This document shows positions 35,806 through 48,784 of a stretch of 64,000 bases of DNA, one piece after another. This DNA is from Climacium dendroides (Eukaryota > Streptophyta > Bryopsida > Hypnales > Climaciaceae). Where the stretch lies: contig OX467082.1 in assembly GCA_950106755.1 (NCBI GenBank), forward strand, positions 32,922,001-32,986,000, written 5' to 3'. The notes under the pieces were generated by a model. It ran no database searches. It saw only the letters and a program-made list of their open reading frames with translations, and had not been told where the DNA came from. The position numbers and the translations under genes are program-made. The number at the start of each line of letters is the position of its first letter. Position 1 is the first letter of the stretch.

Positions 35806-38383
35806 TTTTTATTAGTTTTTGTAAGAAAACTCCATGAAAATGGGTCTCCGCTGGTGAGTTCCTTGCGGCAACTAACAGATGCAAGTTATTTTTTTTTTAG
35901 GTTTTTTTTTTGCGTAGGCCTTGGCCATGATGAGCGCTTGCGCCCTTAGGCAGCGAAATCATTATGTGCACCTGCACACCAGCTTGTTGTTATAATTTTT
36001 GCAGTGGTTTAGTGCAACACTATGCAATATATATGAAATTCCAGTAGGTTTTCCAACAATTTGACCTTGTAAGTGTGTGCTTATGACTATAGAAATCATC
36101 CTTTTGGGTATAGTATAAATCATCTACCTTAAAACTCCAAAAGAATTCATTAGAGGTCAAACTATGTAAGACCTCCCCCTTTTGCACAAAATTCCAAGGA
36201 TGAATATCTTGTTGACTACATCTTGTCACATTTCACATCTTGGAAAATGACAATCAAGGGTGATTGCACAAAAGTCTAGTCCTATTTTGCATCACATTCA
36301 GAGTGATAAAGTTGTTTTCTGCTAGAACTTTTGATAATAGAAACCAATGAATTGGAGTTTTTTTATTGGAGATGGTCAACTTGACTATAATCATATCCCT
36401 AATTTTTAGAAATTAAAAAAATATTTTATATTTATTTTATATTGAAAAGTCAATTTTGCTAATTTATCACATTTTTTGTTTAAGATTTTTTAGTATTGAG
36501 GAATATCCAAAATTAATGATTTAGAACTAAAATTTTTGTGATCTATTTCCACAATAGGGGGACATGTGCCTTCTAAAGGAAATCTAAAAGTACATTATTT
36601 TATGGCCTCCACATCTGTACAAATAGGGCTTTTTTGCATGTACACTTCTGAAGATTGAAGATGGTTTTAGCTTCAATTTTTGGGTGAAATGTGATCACTA
36701 TTAAGTCTTTACAGATGGCCAATTTATAGGGGGGGTTGTTCAAGATTTTATCATTATTATTACTTTACACCTAGTAGTATTTATTTTCTGGGACAAACTA
36801 CCTTTTTTTCAAATAGTACTTTTTTAGTACTTGTAGGTAGTCAACGATCCTAATAGCTATCAATTTTTTAGATCAATAGCTAAGATTGTTTTATTTCATA
36901 GCACTTGTAGTATTCATAGTATTGAACGCACAAATTGCAATTTTTGCAAAATGCTACCAAAATCATTTGGTCTTTTTTGCAATCAGTTTCAAGAGCATTC
37001 AATTACGAGCATTTGGTGGAACCAATGAACTGTACATTTTTCTAGATAGAGATGCATGGGACACAAGGCTCGTTTAAAGGAAAGCATTGGCACTTTATAA
37101 TAGAGGGGAAGGAGCTTAAATTAACATACCCCTTGGCTAATAGGAGGGGGTTAATTGCAAATTTGAGCAACATAAAGGGACCAAAATTGAGCTTGGATCC
37201 TTGTAAAAGCTTTAGAATTCATTCAATTCAGTTTATATAACATATAATGATTCATCTTTGACTTTGAAGTGTTGCTTTTGTATATGATTGGATGGATGCT
37301 AAATACCAATTTTTTTACAAGTTCAACATAATGGAAAATTGAATGTGTGTCGGACTTTTCACTAAATTATAGTTCAAAATGTAAATTATAAAAAATTTAC
37401 AAATTGGAGATATCCTTAAATTCTTGTAGCACATGCTTTTTCAAATGTTGACATGATGGAATGTTTTCAAATTTTAATTGATGTGCCCAAAACAAAAATG
37501 GAAAGTGTATATTGGAAGCAATTATTGATTCTAAGTATTTTATAACATTCTTGAACAGGAAGGCATGGGGAACCTCTACAATAGAAGAAGGATATATTCA
37601 TGTTATAGGGGCCGACAATATATGGGCAAAACTTGCATTTAAGTTTTCTACAATGAAAGGGGCCTTGATTCACAAAAAGCAAAGGACCCTTTGCTTTGGA
37701 GTTCAAGAATGTTATGTTGTGTAAGTAAACTTCTAAGGCAAGACATATTAGTGGTGTTGAAAAGTCATGGTGTGTTTGTATCTCTACCTAAATTTTATAG
37801 ATGCAAGTTCATTACATGATTGAAGTCAATGTAGACAAAAACAATTGCAACAATGTGAAAAACAAAAGACCAAAAACATTTTAGTAGCCCTTGGGATGCC
37901 ATAAGTACTTTTGTCTATTATTTGGGCTTGGAAATATAAGGGTGGTATCAATAATCTAATATGGGAAAGAAACCAATTAGATTGTATGCAACTACAAGTT
38001 ATTGTCATTCAAAAAAGGTACAAATTGAATAAGTAAACAAATGCAATATAGGAAAAGATTTGATGTATTATTCTTGGTATTTTGTGCAATTCTTTTACAA
38101 TTCAATAAGTGTAAATATTTCCAAAGGAATTTTCACTATGATAATGAATTTTATCACTTGGAATTTTTAGGATTTTAGAAAAGGGAAAAGAGTCCATCCC
38201 TTGTAGGTTCATATGGTACATTTTGAAGCAAGAACAAACCATGCCATTTTGCAATGGCCACATATCATGTGCACATTGATGATGCCCTAACCAAATTACA
38301 TAAATTTTTGTATCATAATAGTAAGGTCTCAAATTAGTGTCTCCTACATAATAAATGTTGCTATGAAGTTTATTTTTGAGGAT
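35806..38383. other. AT-rich spacer without recognisable genes
   Basis: Contains homopolymer-rich stretches. Frames at 36886-37077, 37512-37724 and 38102-38398 have no motif. No paired element ends were seen. Confidence 0.4.
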
Positions 38384-38572
38384 ATTATTACAATACACCT
38401 ATATTAAAGATCATGTCATTTTAATTAATACTAATGGTTGGCGCTTGCTATGCTACGCATTCACCATTAGAATTTCATTAGAATTTTTATGTATTAGATA
38501 AAATGCAGAGTAAGAATTTTAAAAAATCTTCAAATAAAAATTACTAAAATCTTCATATATTTTTTTTATAAA

Positions 38573-39355
38573 CTAGCGGTTGGCGCTTGCTATGCTACAC
38601 ATTCACCATTAGAATTTCATAAGAATTTTTATGTATTAGATAGAATGCAGAACAAAAATTTCAATAAATCTTCAAATAAAAATGACTAAAATCTTTGTAT
38701 AATTTTTTTTAAGTAAGCTTATATTGAAATGTACAATAGAAATTTATTGAATGATGAATGAAACATATGCAATAGTAAATACTATAAAAGATACACATAC
38801 ATTAGAATGCATTAGAAATTTGACTCCATTGTTACAAAAAATGGCAACCCAAATTGAAGAATTGAAAAGAAAAGTGTATGTAAACAACTTAATTGTTGTG
38901 AAATCCAAAATCGCTTCAATTGAATAAATTTCTCAAAATCATTTGGTAGTAGCAATAGAAAATTGAAATCATGAAAGCTCAAAACTCACAAAAGTACAAA
39001 ATCATAGAAGTGTAAAACTAAGAGAAGCAATGGACTTGTTACCTCTATAATATCATCCTATGGATCCTCTTTAATATCACCTTAATTGCAACAACTATAT
39101 TATTTTTATAATATCATCCTTTGTAAAAAGTGATATTACAGAAGTGATTGCAAACTGCTACTCTATTTCTGTAATATTACATTGTGTAAAAATACGATTT
39201 CTATGTATGCATGATTGAAAATATTTTACAAAATATTTAAAATAATTATTTCAAAGACTTATTGAAATCATTATCATGCATTCTATTCAAATATATCAAA
39301 ATTTTACTAATATGTGATACAATGAATGCGTAGCATAGCAAGCACGAGCCCCTAG
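38573..39355. mobile_element. Inverted-repeat element, copy A
   Basis: 783 bp with both GCTTGCTATGCTAC-type ends. It contains a short coding-like stretch (MATQIEELKRK) that is shortened by a deletion of about 25 bp relative to copies B and C. The element class is unknown. Confidence 0.7.
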
Positions 39356-39410
39356 TATTAATGGTAGCATTTGTGATATTACAGAGGGAGTTATGATTTT
39401 AGTAGTATGA

Positions 39411-40070
39411 TAAGCATATATTGTAATAAACAATAGAAATTTAATGAATGATGAATGAAATACATGCAATGATGAATACGGTAAAAGATACACATACATT
39501 AGAAATTTGACTCAATTGTTACAAACAATGGCAACCCAAATTGAAGAATTGAAAAGAAAAACTTATAAATCTCAAAAACTTTGTGAACAACTTAATTGTT
39601 GTGGAATCCAAAATCACTTCAATTGAATAAATTTCTCAAAATCATTTGGTAGTACCAATAGAAAATTGAAATCATAAAAGCTCAAAGCTCACAAAAGCAC
39701 AAAATCATAGAAGTGCAAAGAAGTGTAAAGTCAAGAGAAGCAGTGGATTTGCTACTTCTATAATATCATCCTATGGATCCTCTTTAATATCACCTCAATT
39801 GCAACAACTATATTATTTCTATAATATCATCCTTTGTAAAAAGTGATATTACAGAAGTGATTGCAAACTGCTACTCTATTTCTGTAATATCATATTGTGT
39901 GAAAATACAATTTCTATATATGCATGATTGAAAATATTTTTACAAAATATTTAAAATAATTATTTTAAAGACTTATTGAAATCATTATCATGCATTCTAT
40001 TCAAATATATCAAAATTTTACTAATATGTGATACAATGAATGCATAGCATAGCAAGCACGAGCCCTTAGT
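39411..40070. mobile_element. Inverted-repeat element, copy B (left end deleted)
   Basis: Joins the preceding spacer directly at TAAGCATATATTG, lacking the roughly 135-bp left end that copy C has at the same junction. The right end is intact (AGCACGAGCCCTTAGT). It keeps a short frame LLQTMATQIEELKRKTYKSQ. Confidence 0.7.
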
Positions 40071-40124
40071 ATTAATGGTAGCATTTGTGATATTACAGAG
40101 GGAGTTATGATTTTAGTAGTATGA

Positions 40125-40935
40125 TTAGCGGTTGGCGCTTGCTATGCTACACATTCATCAATAGAATTTTATAAGAATTTTTATGTATTAGATAGAATGC
40201 AGAACAAAAATTTCAATAAATCTTCAAATAAAAATGACTAAAATCTTTGTATAATTTTTTTTATAAGTAAGCATATATTGAAATGTACAATAGAAATTTA
40301 TTGAATGATGAATGAAATATATGCAATGGTAAATACTATAAAAGATACACATACATTAGAATGCATTAGAAATTTGACTCCATTGTTACAAAAAATGGCA
40401 ACCCAAATTGAAGAATTGAAAAGAAAAACTTATAAATCTCAAAAACTTTGTGAACGACTTAATTGTTGTGGTATCCAAAATCGCTTCAATTAAATAAACT
40501 TCTCAAAATCATTTAATAATAGCAATAGAAAATTGAAATCATGAAAGCTCAAAGCTCACAAAAGCACAAAATTATAGAAATACAAAGAAGTGAAAAGCCA
40601 AGAGAAGCAATGGATTTGCTACCTCTATAATATCATCCTATGGATCCTTTTTAATATCACCTTAATTGCAACGACTATATTATTTCTATAATATTACCCT
40701 TTGTAAAAAGTGATATTACAAAAGTGATTGTGAACTGCTACTCTATTTCTGTAATATCACATTGTATGAAAATATGATCTTTATGTACGCATGATAGAAA
40801 ATATTTTTATGAAATACTTAAAATAATTATTTTAAAGACTTATTGAAATCATTATCATGCATTCTATTCAAATATATCAAAATTTTACTAATATGTGATA
40901 CAATGAATGTGTAGCATAGCAAGCACGAGCCCCTA
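40125..40935. mobile_element. Inverted-repeat element, copy C
   Basis: Full copy of about 811 bp with both termini. An open stretch at 40305-40493 encodes 62 residues with LLQKMATQIEELKRKTYKSQ, followed by KLCERLNCCG and a stop. The stretch is shared with copy B and may be a captured gene fragment or the decayed end of an element protein. Confidence 0.7.
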
Positions 40936-41036
40936 GTATTAATGGTAGCATTTATGATATTATAGAGGGAGTTATGATTTTAGTAGTATGATTATTACAA
41001 TACACCTATATTAAAGATCGTATCATTTTATTTAAT

Positions 41037-43400
41037 ATACACAAATAGTGTGACTTTGATAATTTAGTCATATATTTAGTTGGAAAAATCAAGGTATTGT
41101 AGGTTGTGAATCAAATATCTTAATTTTTACAAGTGACTAATTTTTTTGGATTTTCATACCAAGAAATTTTATTATTGCAAGTCTTTAATTTTAAAACTAG
41201 AATATGAATATGATCTAAATGCAGTTTTATTTAATTTTTAAAAAATGATGTATAAGTGGTTACTAATTCACTATTGGAAATAAAGTTAAAATGCCAAGTA
41301 TTTGGTGAGTTTTGTTGGACTTGTAGAAAGCCTTCGTATTGATATCACAAATATAACTTATTATTGATTCATTCTCATTCATCAAATGAATCAAATAAAT
41401 CTCATTATGCTTTTTTTCCAACTTTTTTTCCATTAAATAATGTGACACAATGTTCATTCTATTTTTTTTGAAGTCAAGCCAATCACAAATGTAATTATCA
41501 CTACATTGATTTACTTTATTAGTGTGTGACACTAATTTATCAAATCAAAATATTTTAAATATTTTGCAAAATATTAGTAGTCTATTTTTTAGCAATTTCA
41601 TTTTGATTAAATTCAAAAGATTCAAAGTTCTAAAATGGATTTTAAAGGATTTCAAGTAGGTTTCTACACAAGGAGAGGTCATTGTATGCATTTACACAAT
41701 CCACGTGAGGCGAAGATTTTAGACCCCTTACTTACTTTAGAAAATTTAATTTAAAGAAAATTAAAAAAACTTGAATAGGTTTTTCTACTTTGAAAGTTTG
41801 TATTTTGAATTATTGATATTTTTTAAATTGATTATAATTAGTTGTAAATTTTTTAAGAAAAAAATACACTATAGGGCTAAAAATTACTTTGGACCCCTTA
41901 CTTACTTCATAAAAATTATCTAAGAAATGAACAAAAAAATCCTAGAAATAACTCTCTACTGAAAGTTTATTTTTCTTGAATATTGATGTAATGGTCATTT
42001 AAATGTGTTCTCTATAAATGTTTGAGTTGAAAAACATGTTATTTTAGTTTAGTTTTCAACCTATTATAATAGTCATTTTAAATGTCATTTGAGTTGGGAA
42101 TTTTTGACAATAACAATCTACAGTCATTTTTTGTATCAAAGTTCAAAATTATAGGTTGAAATTATAGTATATTCCAAAGTAAATAGGAGGTCAAAAAATC
42201 ACTTTACCGCACATGGTACACAAAATCTCCATAGAGTGACCTCACCTTGTTTCTACAATGTCAATTATAATTAAAATTAAAAATTAAAAAATTAAAAATT
42301 AATTTATTATTATTATTTGATGTCGTAGTTGCTCTACCACATTAGACTACTATGGATGAATCCTTTTGCATTACAATTTGGAAACGTAAGGGAATTCGCA
42401 GCTCTTTAAAGAAGCCAAATCCCATCTAACATATTAGAGGAGGAAAAAATTAATTAGTCACTTCTAGAAAACTAATATATTTCCTTACAATCAATTAAAA
42501 AAGTTTCAAAAGAATATCAATATTTATTTTTCAACCTATTATAATGTTTAAATATTTAATTTTAATTTTTTATTACAATATTTTTAAATTTTAAAAATAA
42601 ATATTAATTTTTTTAAAATTTAAATTTTTGATTATTTTTCAAAATTATTAATATTGTTTTTTAATATTTTAAAAATCTGCCCAACAGTGGCTAGTTTCCA
42701 ACATGGGAAACATGCCTAAAGCAACCCTCTAGTATAGCTCAAAATCATCTAATGAGATAAACTAATGAAACTTGATCTTATACTCAATATATTAAATGTA
42801 GTGATAAAAACATTTCCATACATAAAAAGAAAAAGCTAAATCAAAACTAAAAGTCAAAGAAATAAAATTGAAATTAAAAAAACAAGTATATAGCAAAAAT
42901 AAAACTTCTTTTAATTATCATACTCCTATACTCCTATATTTGTGATTTTATCTTTCCAATTGATTTATACAAGGTGCTAATTTCCTGTATTTTGCATAAC
43001 TAGTTTTTCAATAGGATGAATTAATGTAACTTAATCCCATGTGGTGATCAAAACACTCCCATACACAAATGTAAAAGTCAAATCAACAGTAAAAGTTAAA
43101 TAAAAAAAATAAAAGGTAAACAAAACCAGTATATAATGTGCATAGCTGATTGAAGAAAAAATAATATATATTTTTAAATGATTACACTTCTACTTTTATA
43201 TCCCATATTCTTATATTCATGAATCCATCTGTCTTTCCGGAGTACCTTCACCTTGAAAATTAGTGGCATCACATAGTTGGTGCATTTCTATATTTTTTTC
43301 CAACCTACACTAATTCAAAAATAGTGTGACTTTTTATCAATTAGTGTGATGCATACCATTAGAACAAACTAACTAGTGCTTCTCTGACTCATCTTTTTCT
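41037..43400. other. AT-rich spacer without recognisable genes
   Basis: Extremely AT-rich, with A/T-only runs at 42260-42310 and 42530-42680. The minus-strand frame at 41263-41532 is Asn/Lys/Ile-rich with no motif. Nothing else is supported. Confidence 0.45.
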
Positions 43401-43490
43401 GTCAATTTGGATGGTTTTTTTGTCAATTTTTTGTCAATTTGAACATTTTTTCTGTCAATTTGGACACTGTCTATCAATTTGGACGTGTCA
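43400..43490. repeat. Irregular GTCAATTTGGAC repeat upstream of RING gene
   Basis: GTCAATTT occurs five times and a variant ATCAATTT once, usually followed by GGA or GAA, within about 90 bp directly before the RING ORF. The units are irregularly spaced. A chance origin by slippage is likely; a role as a binding-site cluster cannot be excluded. Confidence 0.6.
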
Positions 43491-43520
43491 ATTCAGACGT
43501 TGTTTTCTTGTAGTGTGCCA

Positions 43521-44228
43521 ATGGCAAATTCAAATATGGCCCTTTCTCCTTGGAGTTGCAACATTTGCTTTGAGGAATCTTGCAACCCTGTCTGCACCAC
43601 TTGCGGACATCTCTTTTGCTGGCCGTGTTTGTACACATGGATGCAAGACATGATGATCGACAAAGTATGTCCCGTGTGTCGGTCCCGTCTCATGAGCGAT
43701 ACAAGCATCGTCCCTATCTATGTCACCACACAAGAAAAAACCCTAGAACCACCTCTTGCTGCTACTCCAACTATTATCCCTCCTCGGCCCCTTCCGCCAC
43801 GTAGGGTCAACCAAATTTCTTGGATTCAAGTGCGAGCGTATTGCGAGAACATGCGGCGATTGTGGCGCCAAGAAGCCATCAACGATGGTAGGAGTATAGG
43901 ACCCGAGGAGGAGAATGCACAATTGTGTCGTTTGATCGGTGCCGACACTCAAAGCTTGGCCACAACAAGGCCACACTTGAACGTGCAAAGGAGGAGGAAT
44001 GCAGATGAGGAGGACACGGCTACGAGTGAGGATCAAACTTCCACCAGAAACGCCCAAACGAACAGTGGTCTTAGGGCGAACCCTGAACGTCACATCGACA
44101 TACCAGGGAGTGCGTCCTCTAGGGTGCGTTCTATCCTACAAGTGGGTTCATCGGTGAGCCCAAGAGGGCGGGCTCTAGCTCGTGAGCATAGCAGGATGCG
44201 CTGTGGAGGGCGAGTACCGTGGCGTTAA
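43521..44228 (+). CDS. RING-type E3 ubiquitin ligase, RMA/RNF5-like, without membrane anchor
   Basis: 235 residues from ATG 43521. A complete C3HC4 RING lies at residues 13-53 (C13, C16, C28, H30, C33, C36, C50, C53). It has the RMA/RNF5 signature CGHLFCWPCLYTWM and, after the RING, VPIYVTTQE, corresponding to the family's VPLYGRG region. RMA proteins are ER-anchored E3s that end in a hydrophobic segment. Here the C-terminal 100 residues are polar and Arg-rich (RGRALAREHSRMRCGGR) and no membrane segment is visible, so a soluble enzyme is inferred. Intronless, in an AT-rich repeat setting, so it may be a retrocopy. The frame is intact and all zinc ligands are kept, which argues for function. 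The frame upstream of 43521 has no ATG. Confidence 0.85.
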   Translation: MANSNMALSPWSCNICFEESCNPVCTTCGHLFCWPCLYTWMQDMMIDKVCPVCRSRLMSDTSIVPIYVTTQEKTLEPPLAATPTIIPPRPLPPRRVNQISWIQVRAYCENMRRLWRQEAINDGRSIGPEEENAQLCRLIGADTQSLATTRPHLNVQRRRNADEEDTATSEDQTSTRNAQTNSGLRANPERHIDIPGSASSRVRSILQVGSSVSPRGRALAREHSRMRCGGRVPWR

Positions 44229-47200
44229 GAGTAGTTTTCCGTCGTTCTCATGGTGGTAGAATTGACCCCGATCATGGTAGAATCGTCCCTTGGATGCTCA
44301 ATCTATATTGAAATTTTTCTTAGAAAAGGCTTGAATCGGTAGGAATAGCTCTTAATAACGCAGATTAGATTTGGCTACCATTATGAAATGCTCTAGTGTC
44401 TAAGCTAGCTACTATAGATAGCTTGTTTGGATCATACACTTACATTAAAGAAAAAATGAGGCGTCAATAAGGTTGCTAGAGTAGAGATCAACAATACAAT
44501 GAAAAAATTGAAAAACTTGTAATTTGATGTGATACTTTTGCATTGCTAGTCTAGCACTAGTGGCCATCTTGAGGCCCACTCTTTTTGTAATGATTTGGCT
44601 ATATAAGATAGACCACACTATGACAAGTAGAATGATTGATTTACCACGTTGGCATTGTTATAAATTTATAAATTTTTTTTCATATAAAGACAAATGTAAA
44701 AAATAGGAAGAGCACTTAAAATTTTATTTCATGGACAAAGTATGTATTTATTATGAATTTTTGAATTGTACAGCCCAATTGGCCTTGAAGAGTCTCTAGA
44801 CTACCCAAAACCAACAAAAGGTGTATCCATAATGGACATCTTATTCACCTAAACAAAATATTTTCTAACATATAATATGAATTCATAAAAAAGTTACTTC
44901 CTTTGTTGAATTTTTATTCAAGAAGTAGAAGTTCCTAATGAAGTCACTAATCACTCCACCACTATCATTCAAGACGTTGATTGTCATGACTAGCTCAATC
45001 TGATGTAGTCCAAATCTCATTTATTGAAACAATGTGTCATAGGTTGATGCAAGTCATTCCCTAGGTGTTTGTAATGGGTCTTTTGCATGTCATAGGTTGG
45101 TTTACCTTATGTGGAGTACTTAGGGGCTTAAAGTTAGGACAAACTACTTTACATAGTTATAGACATGGTTCATAAGAAGAAATTTGAGGCCTTAACAAGA
45201 CCATGAGCAATGAGGAACATGGAAACTATGCCACGTCAACAATCTGACGTGGACAAGACCTTGTCACATCAAATAATAATATTTAATTTATTATATTATA
45301 TTATAAATATATATTAACTTATATTTTATAATTAAAATTTCAATTTTTTCTAATTTTCTAATTTTTAAAATATTATTTAAATACTTTGATAGTAGTTAAT
45401 ATTATTTAAATACTTTGATAGTAGGGACTTATTTACATAAAAGGGAATAGCCCTGTCCCTCCATGCCTTCAAATCTCCTATTAATAATGCATCACTTTCA
45501 TTGGTCACTAAGCCATATAGCATTTGGTAACATTCATAAAAAATTAGCCAAATAAGCAATAGAAGATGGTTCCTATAATTGACATATCTATAAAGTATAA
45601 GGTACAGGGAGTCAAGCTTCTATTAACAATTCTCCTTTAGGGGTTAAGGTCAATATTTATTTTTTAACAAAATCAACCATATGATCTTTTGGTTAACTTA
45701 TTCAAGTACATCCCCATTGATTTCAAGTTCAATGTGCTTAAACTTCAAAATATAGTTTTTTCTAATCTTTCCAAGAGGTGAAGTTTTTGTCTTTCAACAT
45801 TTTTAGAAAAAAACAAGTATGTCCAATAACTTGTGCATTTTAGTTGATCAGTTGAAAAATGAATTAAAAATGTATATTAACTTTTGTAATATATATTAGA
45901 ATGATATGAAACAAAGTTTCACACATAGATTATGACAAAAAGCATCCATCCCAAAAAATTCATGCAAAAATTTCAAATTATGAAGTCAATAGAGCTTGTT
46001 CGAGTTTTTAAAAAGCCCAAAGTGGGCTCCTTGGTCCTTTAGGGGTTAATCATCTTTATGACACAAATATCATGTAGCACATCTAAAATGCCATTGTAGC
46101 ATGATACTAGACTTTAGAAGACCATTTTGTTTTCATTCATATCTATGTGGAGTATTTAAGGCAGATACATCCAACCACTTTACGTAGCTAAGTGTATGAT
46201 CATCACTTTAGGTACATAAGTGTTGCTTAACATTTGCATAAAAGGCTAAAATTAGTCAAATAAGCAATTGAGGTTGGTTCCTATTATTGAACTATTTAAG
46301 CTTTCATTAAATCTTGTTGGAAGTGAAAAAGAAATTTTGGATTATGTTAGTATACATTTTTTGGATAGTTTGCACATGAATAAATTCCAAAATTTTTGTA
46401 TGTTGAAAATAGGTGTACTCTAGTTCAACCCTAGCCCTAGCCCAATCCTTCAATTGGAACTCAAGTTTGAAATGGATTTTTTTGTCATTTTCAAGGTTGG
46501 GACTTATAAAGTTATGACACATGTCTTGAAGTAGTGAACAAGAAAGTAGTAAGTAGTAAGTGGGAAAGCAGTTCTTGAATGATTAAAATTGGAAGACTCT
46601 ACTCACCTTGCTCTAAACATTGACTACGGGTCAAGAGTACTTTTTGCCTTCCAAAATTCATAGTAATTTAAATTTTGGTAATAAAATTCTGAAATTTTTG
46701 CTATCCCTATATTTCCTACCTTCCTACATGGAAATAACTTCCACCACCTTATACTCCTTACCATTTGCTCCAAAATTGCTTAAATTATCAATTATTGGTG
46801 CATCTAAGTTAATTTGTTGATTTCTTTCAAAGGCTACAAAACCAAATTGAAGAGGTGTTACAAAATCGATGTAGAGGGTTTCTCTCTTTTAGTATTCTTT
46901 ATAGAATACTTCTATATGGATATGCTCACAAGTACAATTACAAAAGCATTGGACAACACTTGTCTCTTGAAGTGGGTTGTGCTTGTATAGAGAATTTTGT
47001 AAAAATGGTAGTCATTTTGCAACTTTGGCACTTTTATAGTTTAGACCATGTAGTGTGGAATCTATAATCTATACCAATCCTAGATGTCACTTTTATAGTT
47101 TAGACCACAAAGTCTAAAATCTAAATTAATTTTAAATGTTACTTTCACAATTTAGATTGCATGGTCTAAAAATGGTGTATGGAATATTGTCATTTGTGTG

Positions 47201-47259
47201 AAATTCCCCATTTGTGTTCCTAACCACCTTTTCAACTATAAACATTTTCCTTTGTGGAC
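44229..47259. other. AT-rich spacer with repeat fragments
   Basis: After about 200 bp of mixed sequence behind the RING gene the DNA is AT-rich. CTTTAGGGGTTAA motifs at 45636 and 46038 belong to the dispersed CCCCTAAAG family, both in the same orientation. Short frames at 46620-46820 and 46855-47067 show no motif. Small repeats of TTTATAGTTTAGACCA occur at about 47030-47160. Confidence 0.4.
45175..45500. repeat. Dispersed repeat, copy 2 (partner at 18.4 kb)
   Basis: Shares ordered blocks with 18437-18735: GAGGCCTTAACAAGACCA, GGAAACTATGCCACGT, AAGACCTTGTCACATC, AAAGGGAATAGCCCTG and CCATGCCTTCAAATC. Within it, a 28-bp AT-rich unit ending ACTTTGATAGTAG is tandemly doubled at about 45367-45423. 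Confidence 0.55.
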
Positions 47260-47589
47260 TAAGGTAATAAGCTCTAAAATTGCACAGACTCTAAAACTGC
47301 CCACATCTTCAAATATACACTATTATACATGTTGCTTTTTCATAGCCTTCAACAATGTACAAAGAATGTACATTTTAGGAGGTGGGCGATTTTAGAGCCC
47401 TATTCCATTTCAACTTCAAAATTTTATAATTAATTCCACAAATCTCCAAAAAATATGAAACAACTTGGGTTAGATGCCAATTCCACTTGTCTTTCAAGGA
47501 AAATTAATTGAAAATTATTTCAAGAAGCTTCACCTCTCCAAAATTCAGTTTCAACTCTTCAGTGGGCGATTTCTGCACTTGTTACCTTA
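47260..47589. mobile_element. AAGGTAG-family MITE, opposite orientation
   Basis: Left end TAAGGTAATAAGCTCTAAAA. Right end, read in reverse complement, TAAGGTAACAAGTGCAGAAA. TA stands at both borders. The interior is the reverse complement of the 13.25-kb and 34.4-kb copies (GATGCCAATTCCACTTG, TTTCAACTTCAAAATT). Two internal TCTAAAA-TGC motifs suggest a nested or doubled end. Confidence 0.75.
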
Positions 47590-47644
47590 CATTATCAATT
47601 TGTCGCGGTTCTTCCTAGAAGAGCTCTCTCCAATTAATTTCACA

Positions 47645-48057
47645 ATAAAGTAATATGCTCTAAAAGAGACCATGTAAGGGCTGGTCCCCCTTTTTTGAAG
47701 GTTTCTATAAATAGAAATATTTTTGGATCATTTTTCAGAGAAAGAAAAATGGATGTGGAACGTCACACAAGTGGTTTCATATTTTTTGAATCATTTTTGA
47801 ATTACTTATGAATTTTTAAAAAAAACTGTTAAAGGCACCTATTTGTGACCCTAGGTCTTCCAAAATCCAGCCACTTGCAACTTCTAAAGTGATTTGAGTA
47901 AATGAAGGCTAACAATTGGCTCTTGCAATAAATAATGCATTTCTCTCCATTCTCTCAATGGCTTGAGAGGTCCATTTAAGAACCACCTACTATCCATTTT
48001 AGACCTAAATATAGGAGCAATTTGAAGAACTGCTCGCTTTTAGAACAAACTACCTTA
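47645..48057. mobile_element. MITE pair member 1 (worn copy)
   Basis: About 413 bp, homologous over nearly its whole length to 48785-49197 (shared GGCTGGTCCCCCTTTTT, AGAAAGAAAAATGGATGTGG, CACACAAGTGGTTTCATATT, CACCTACTATCCATTTTAGA). The ends are AAAGTAATATGCTCTAAAAG and CTACCTTAT, diverged from the AAGGTAG consensus. Confidence 0.75.
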
Positions 48058-48784
48058 TCGAAGTTGAAACATGATCTTGTCATGTATTAGTTTGTTTCTT
48101 TGGCCTTTGAATTATTCCTATATAACTATGAATGTGTCCTTAAACCATTAGTGCCACCAAGTATAGCTTGGATATGGAGAGCATGGTCTAATGTATAAAG
48201 TAAACGGGCCATTCACCGCACACTTCTAAGAACCGCACAATACCCATTGCCAATTACCACACAATATCCATTGTCAATCACCACACAATAATTCTATGAT
48301 GCAACTACCAATTCAATTGTGATAGTAACAAGATTTTGTATCATTGCCCAATGATTGCACACTATGCAATAAAGGGGCGCAAGAATATTTTTTACTAGAT
48401 TTCAAGTGCATCGCCTTTAAATTGCAATAAAATTTGTAGGAAGAATTATTTTTGCATTTTGTTTTTTGAAGGTGAATCTTAACATGGCATTTAATAATCA
48501 CACCAAATTTCAAAACATGCAAGTCTCTATATTTATGTGGAGAAAGATTTGAATTTTGTATGTATGGTGATTGACAAGTTTACTATATGTATATACATGT
48601 CGTTCTTTAACATTTTTGGTGTCTAATATACACCCAATTTAAGTTTATGTCTCTAGCTAGAATAATATGAGGGGTAGTAATTAATTACAAGAGTATTTTA
48701 TAGTCTCACTGAGGTAGCATGCAGCCATTTGAGATTGAAGAGGAACTCGGTTACTGCACCTAATTAGCCCTCTCCTGTTACTTT
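48058..48784. other. Spacer between the two MITE copies
   Basis: AT-rich, no coding signal. Contains a short direct repeat of ACCACACAATA-type sequence at about 48230-48295. Confidence 0.35.

Larger units (their letters stand above)
38384..41036. repeat. Tandem array of an inverted-repeat element, flanked by 46-bp direct repeats
   Basis: The array holds a left-end fragment (38431-38572), a full copy A (38573-39355), a left-truncated copy B (39411-40070) and a full copy C (about 40125-40935). The left ends read CTAGCGGTTGGCGCTTGCTA then TGCTAC. The right ends are the complement of CTAGGGGCTCGTGCTTGCTA then TGCTAC. After every copy the same roughly 55-bp spacer occurs (TATTAATGGTAGCATTTGTG onward), which shows the unit was duplicated with its flank. 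A 46-bp sequence starting ATTATTACAATACACCTATA stands before (38384) and after (40991) the array with few differences. No transposase was found. Confidence 0.8.

Noticed and set aside
38384..41036. Regularly spaced repeats that might suggest a CRISPR array.
   Set aside because: Units are 0.7-0.9 kb with inverted termini and this is eukaryotic DNA. It is a tandem transposon array.
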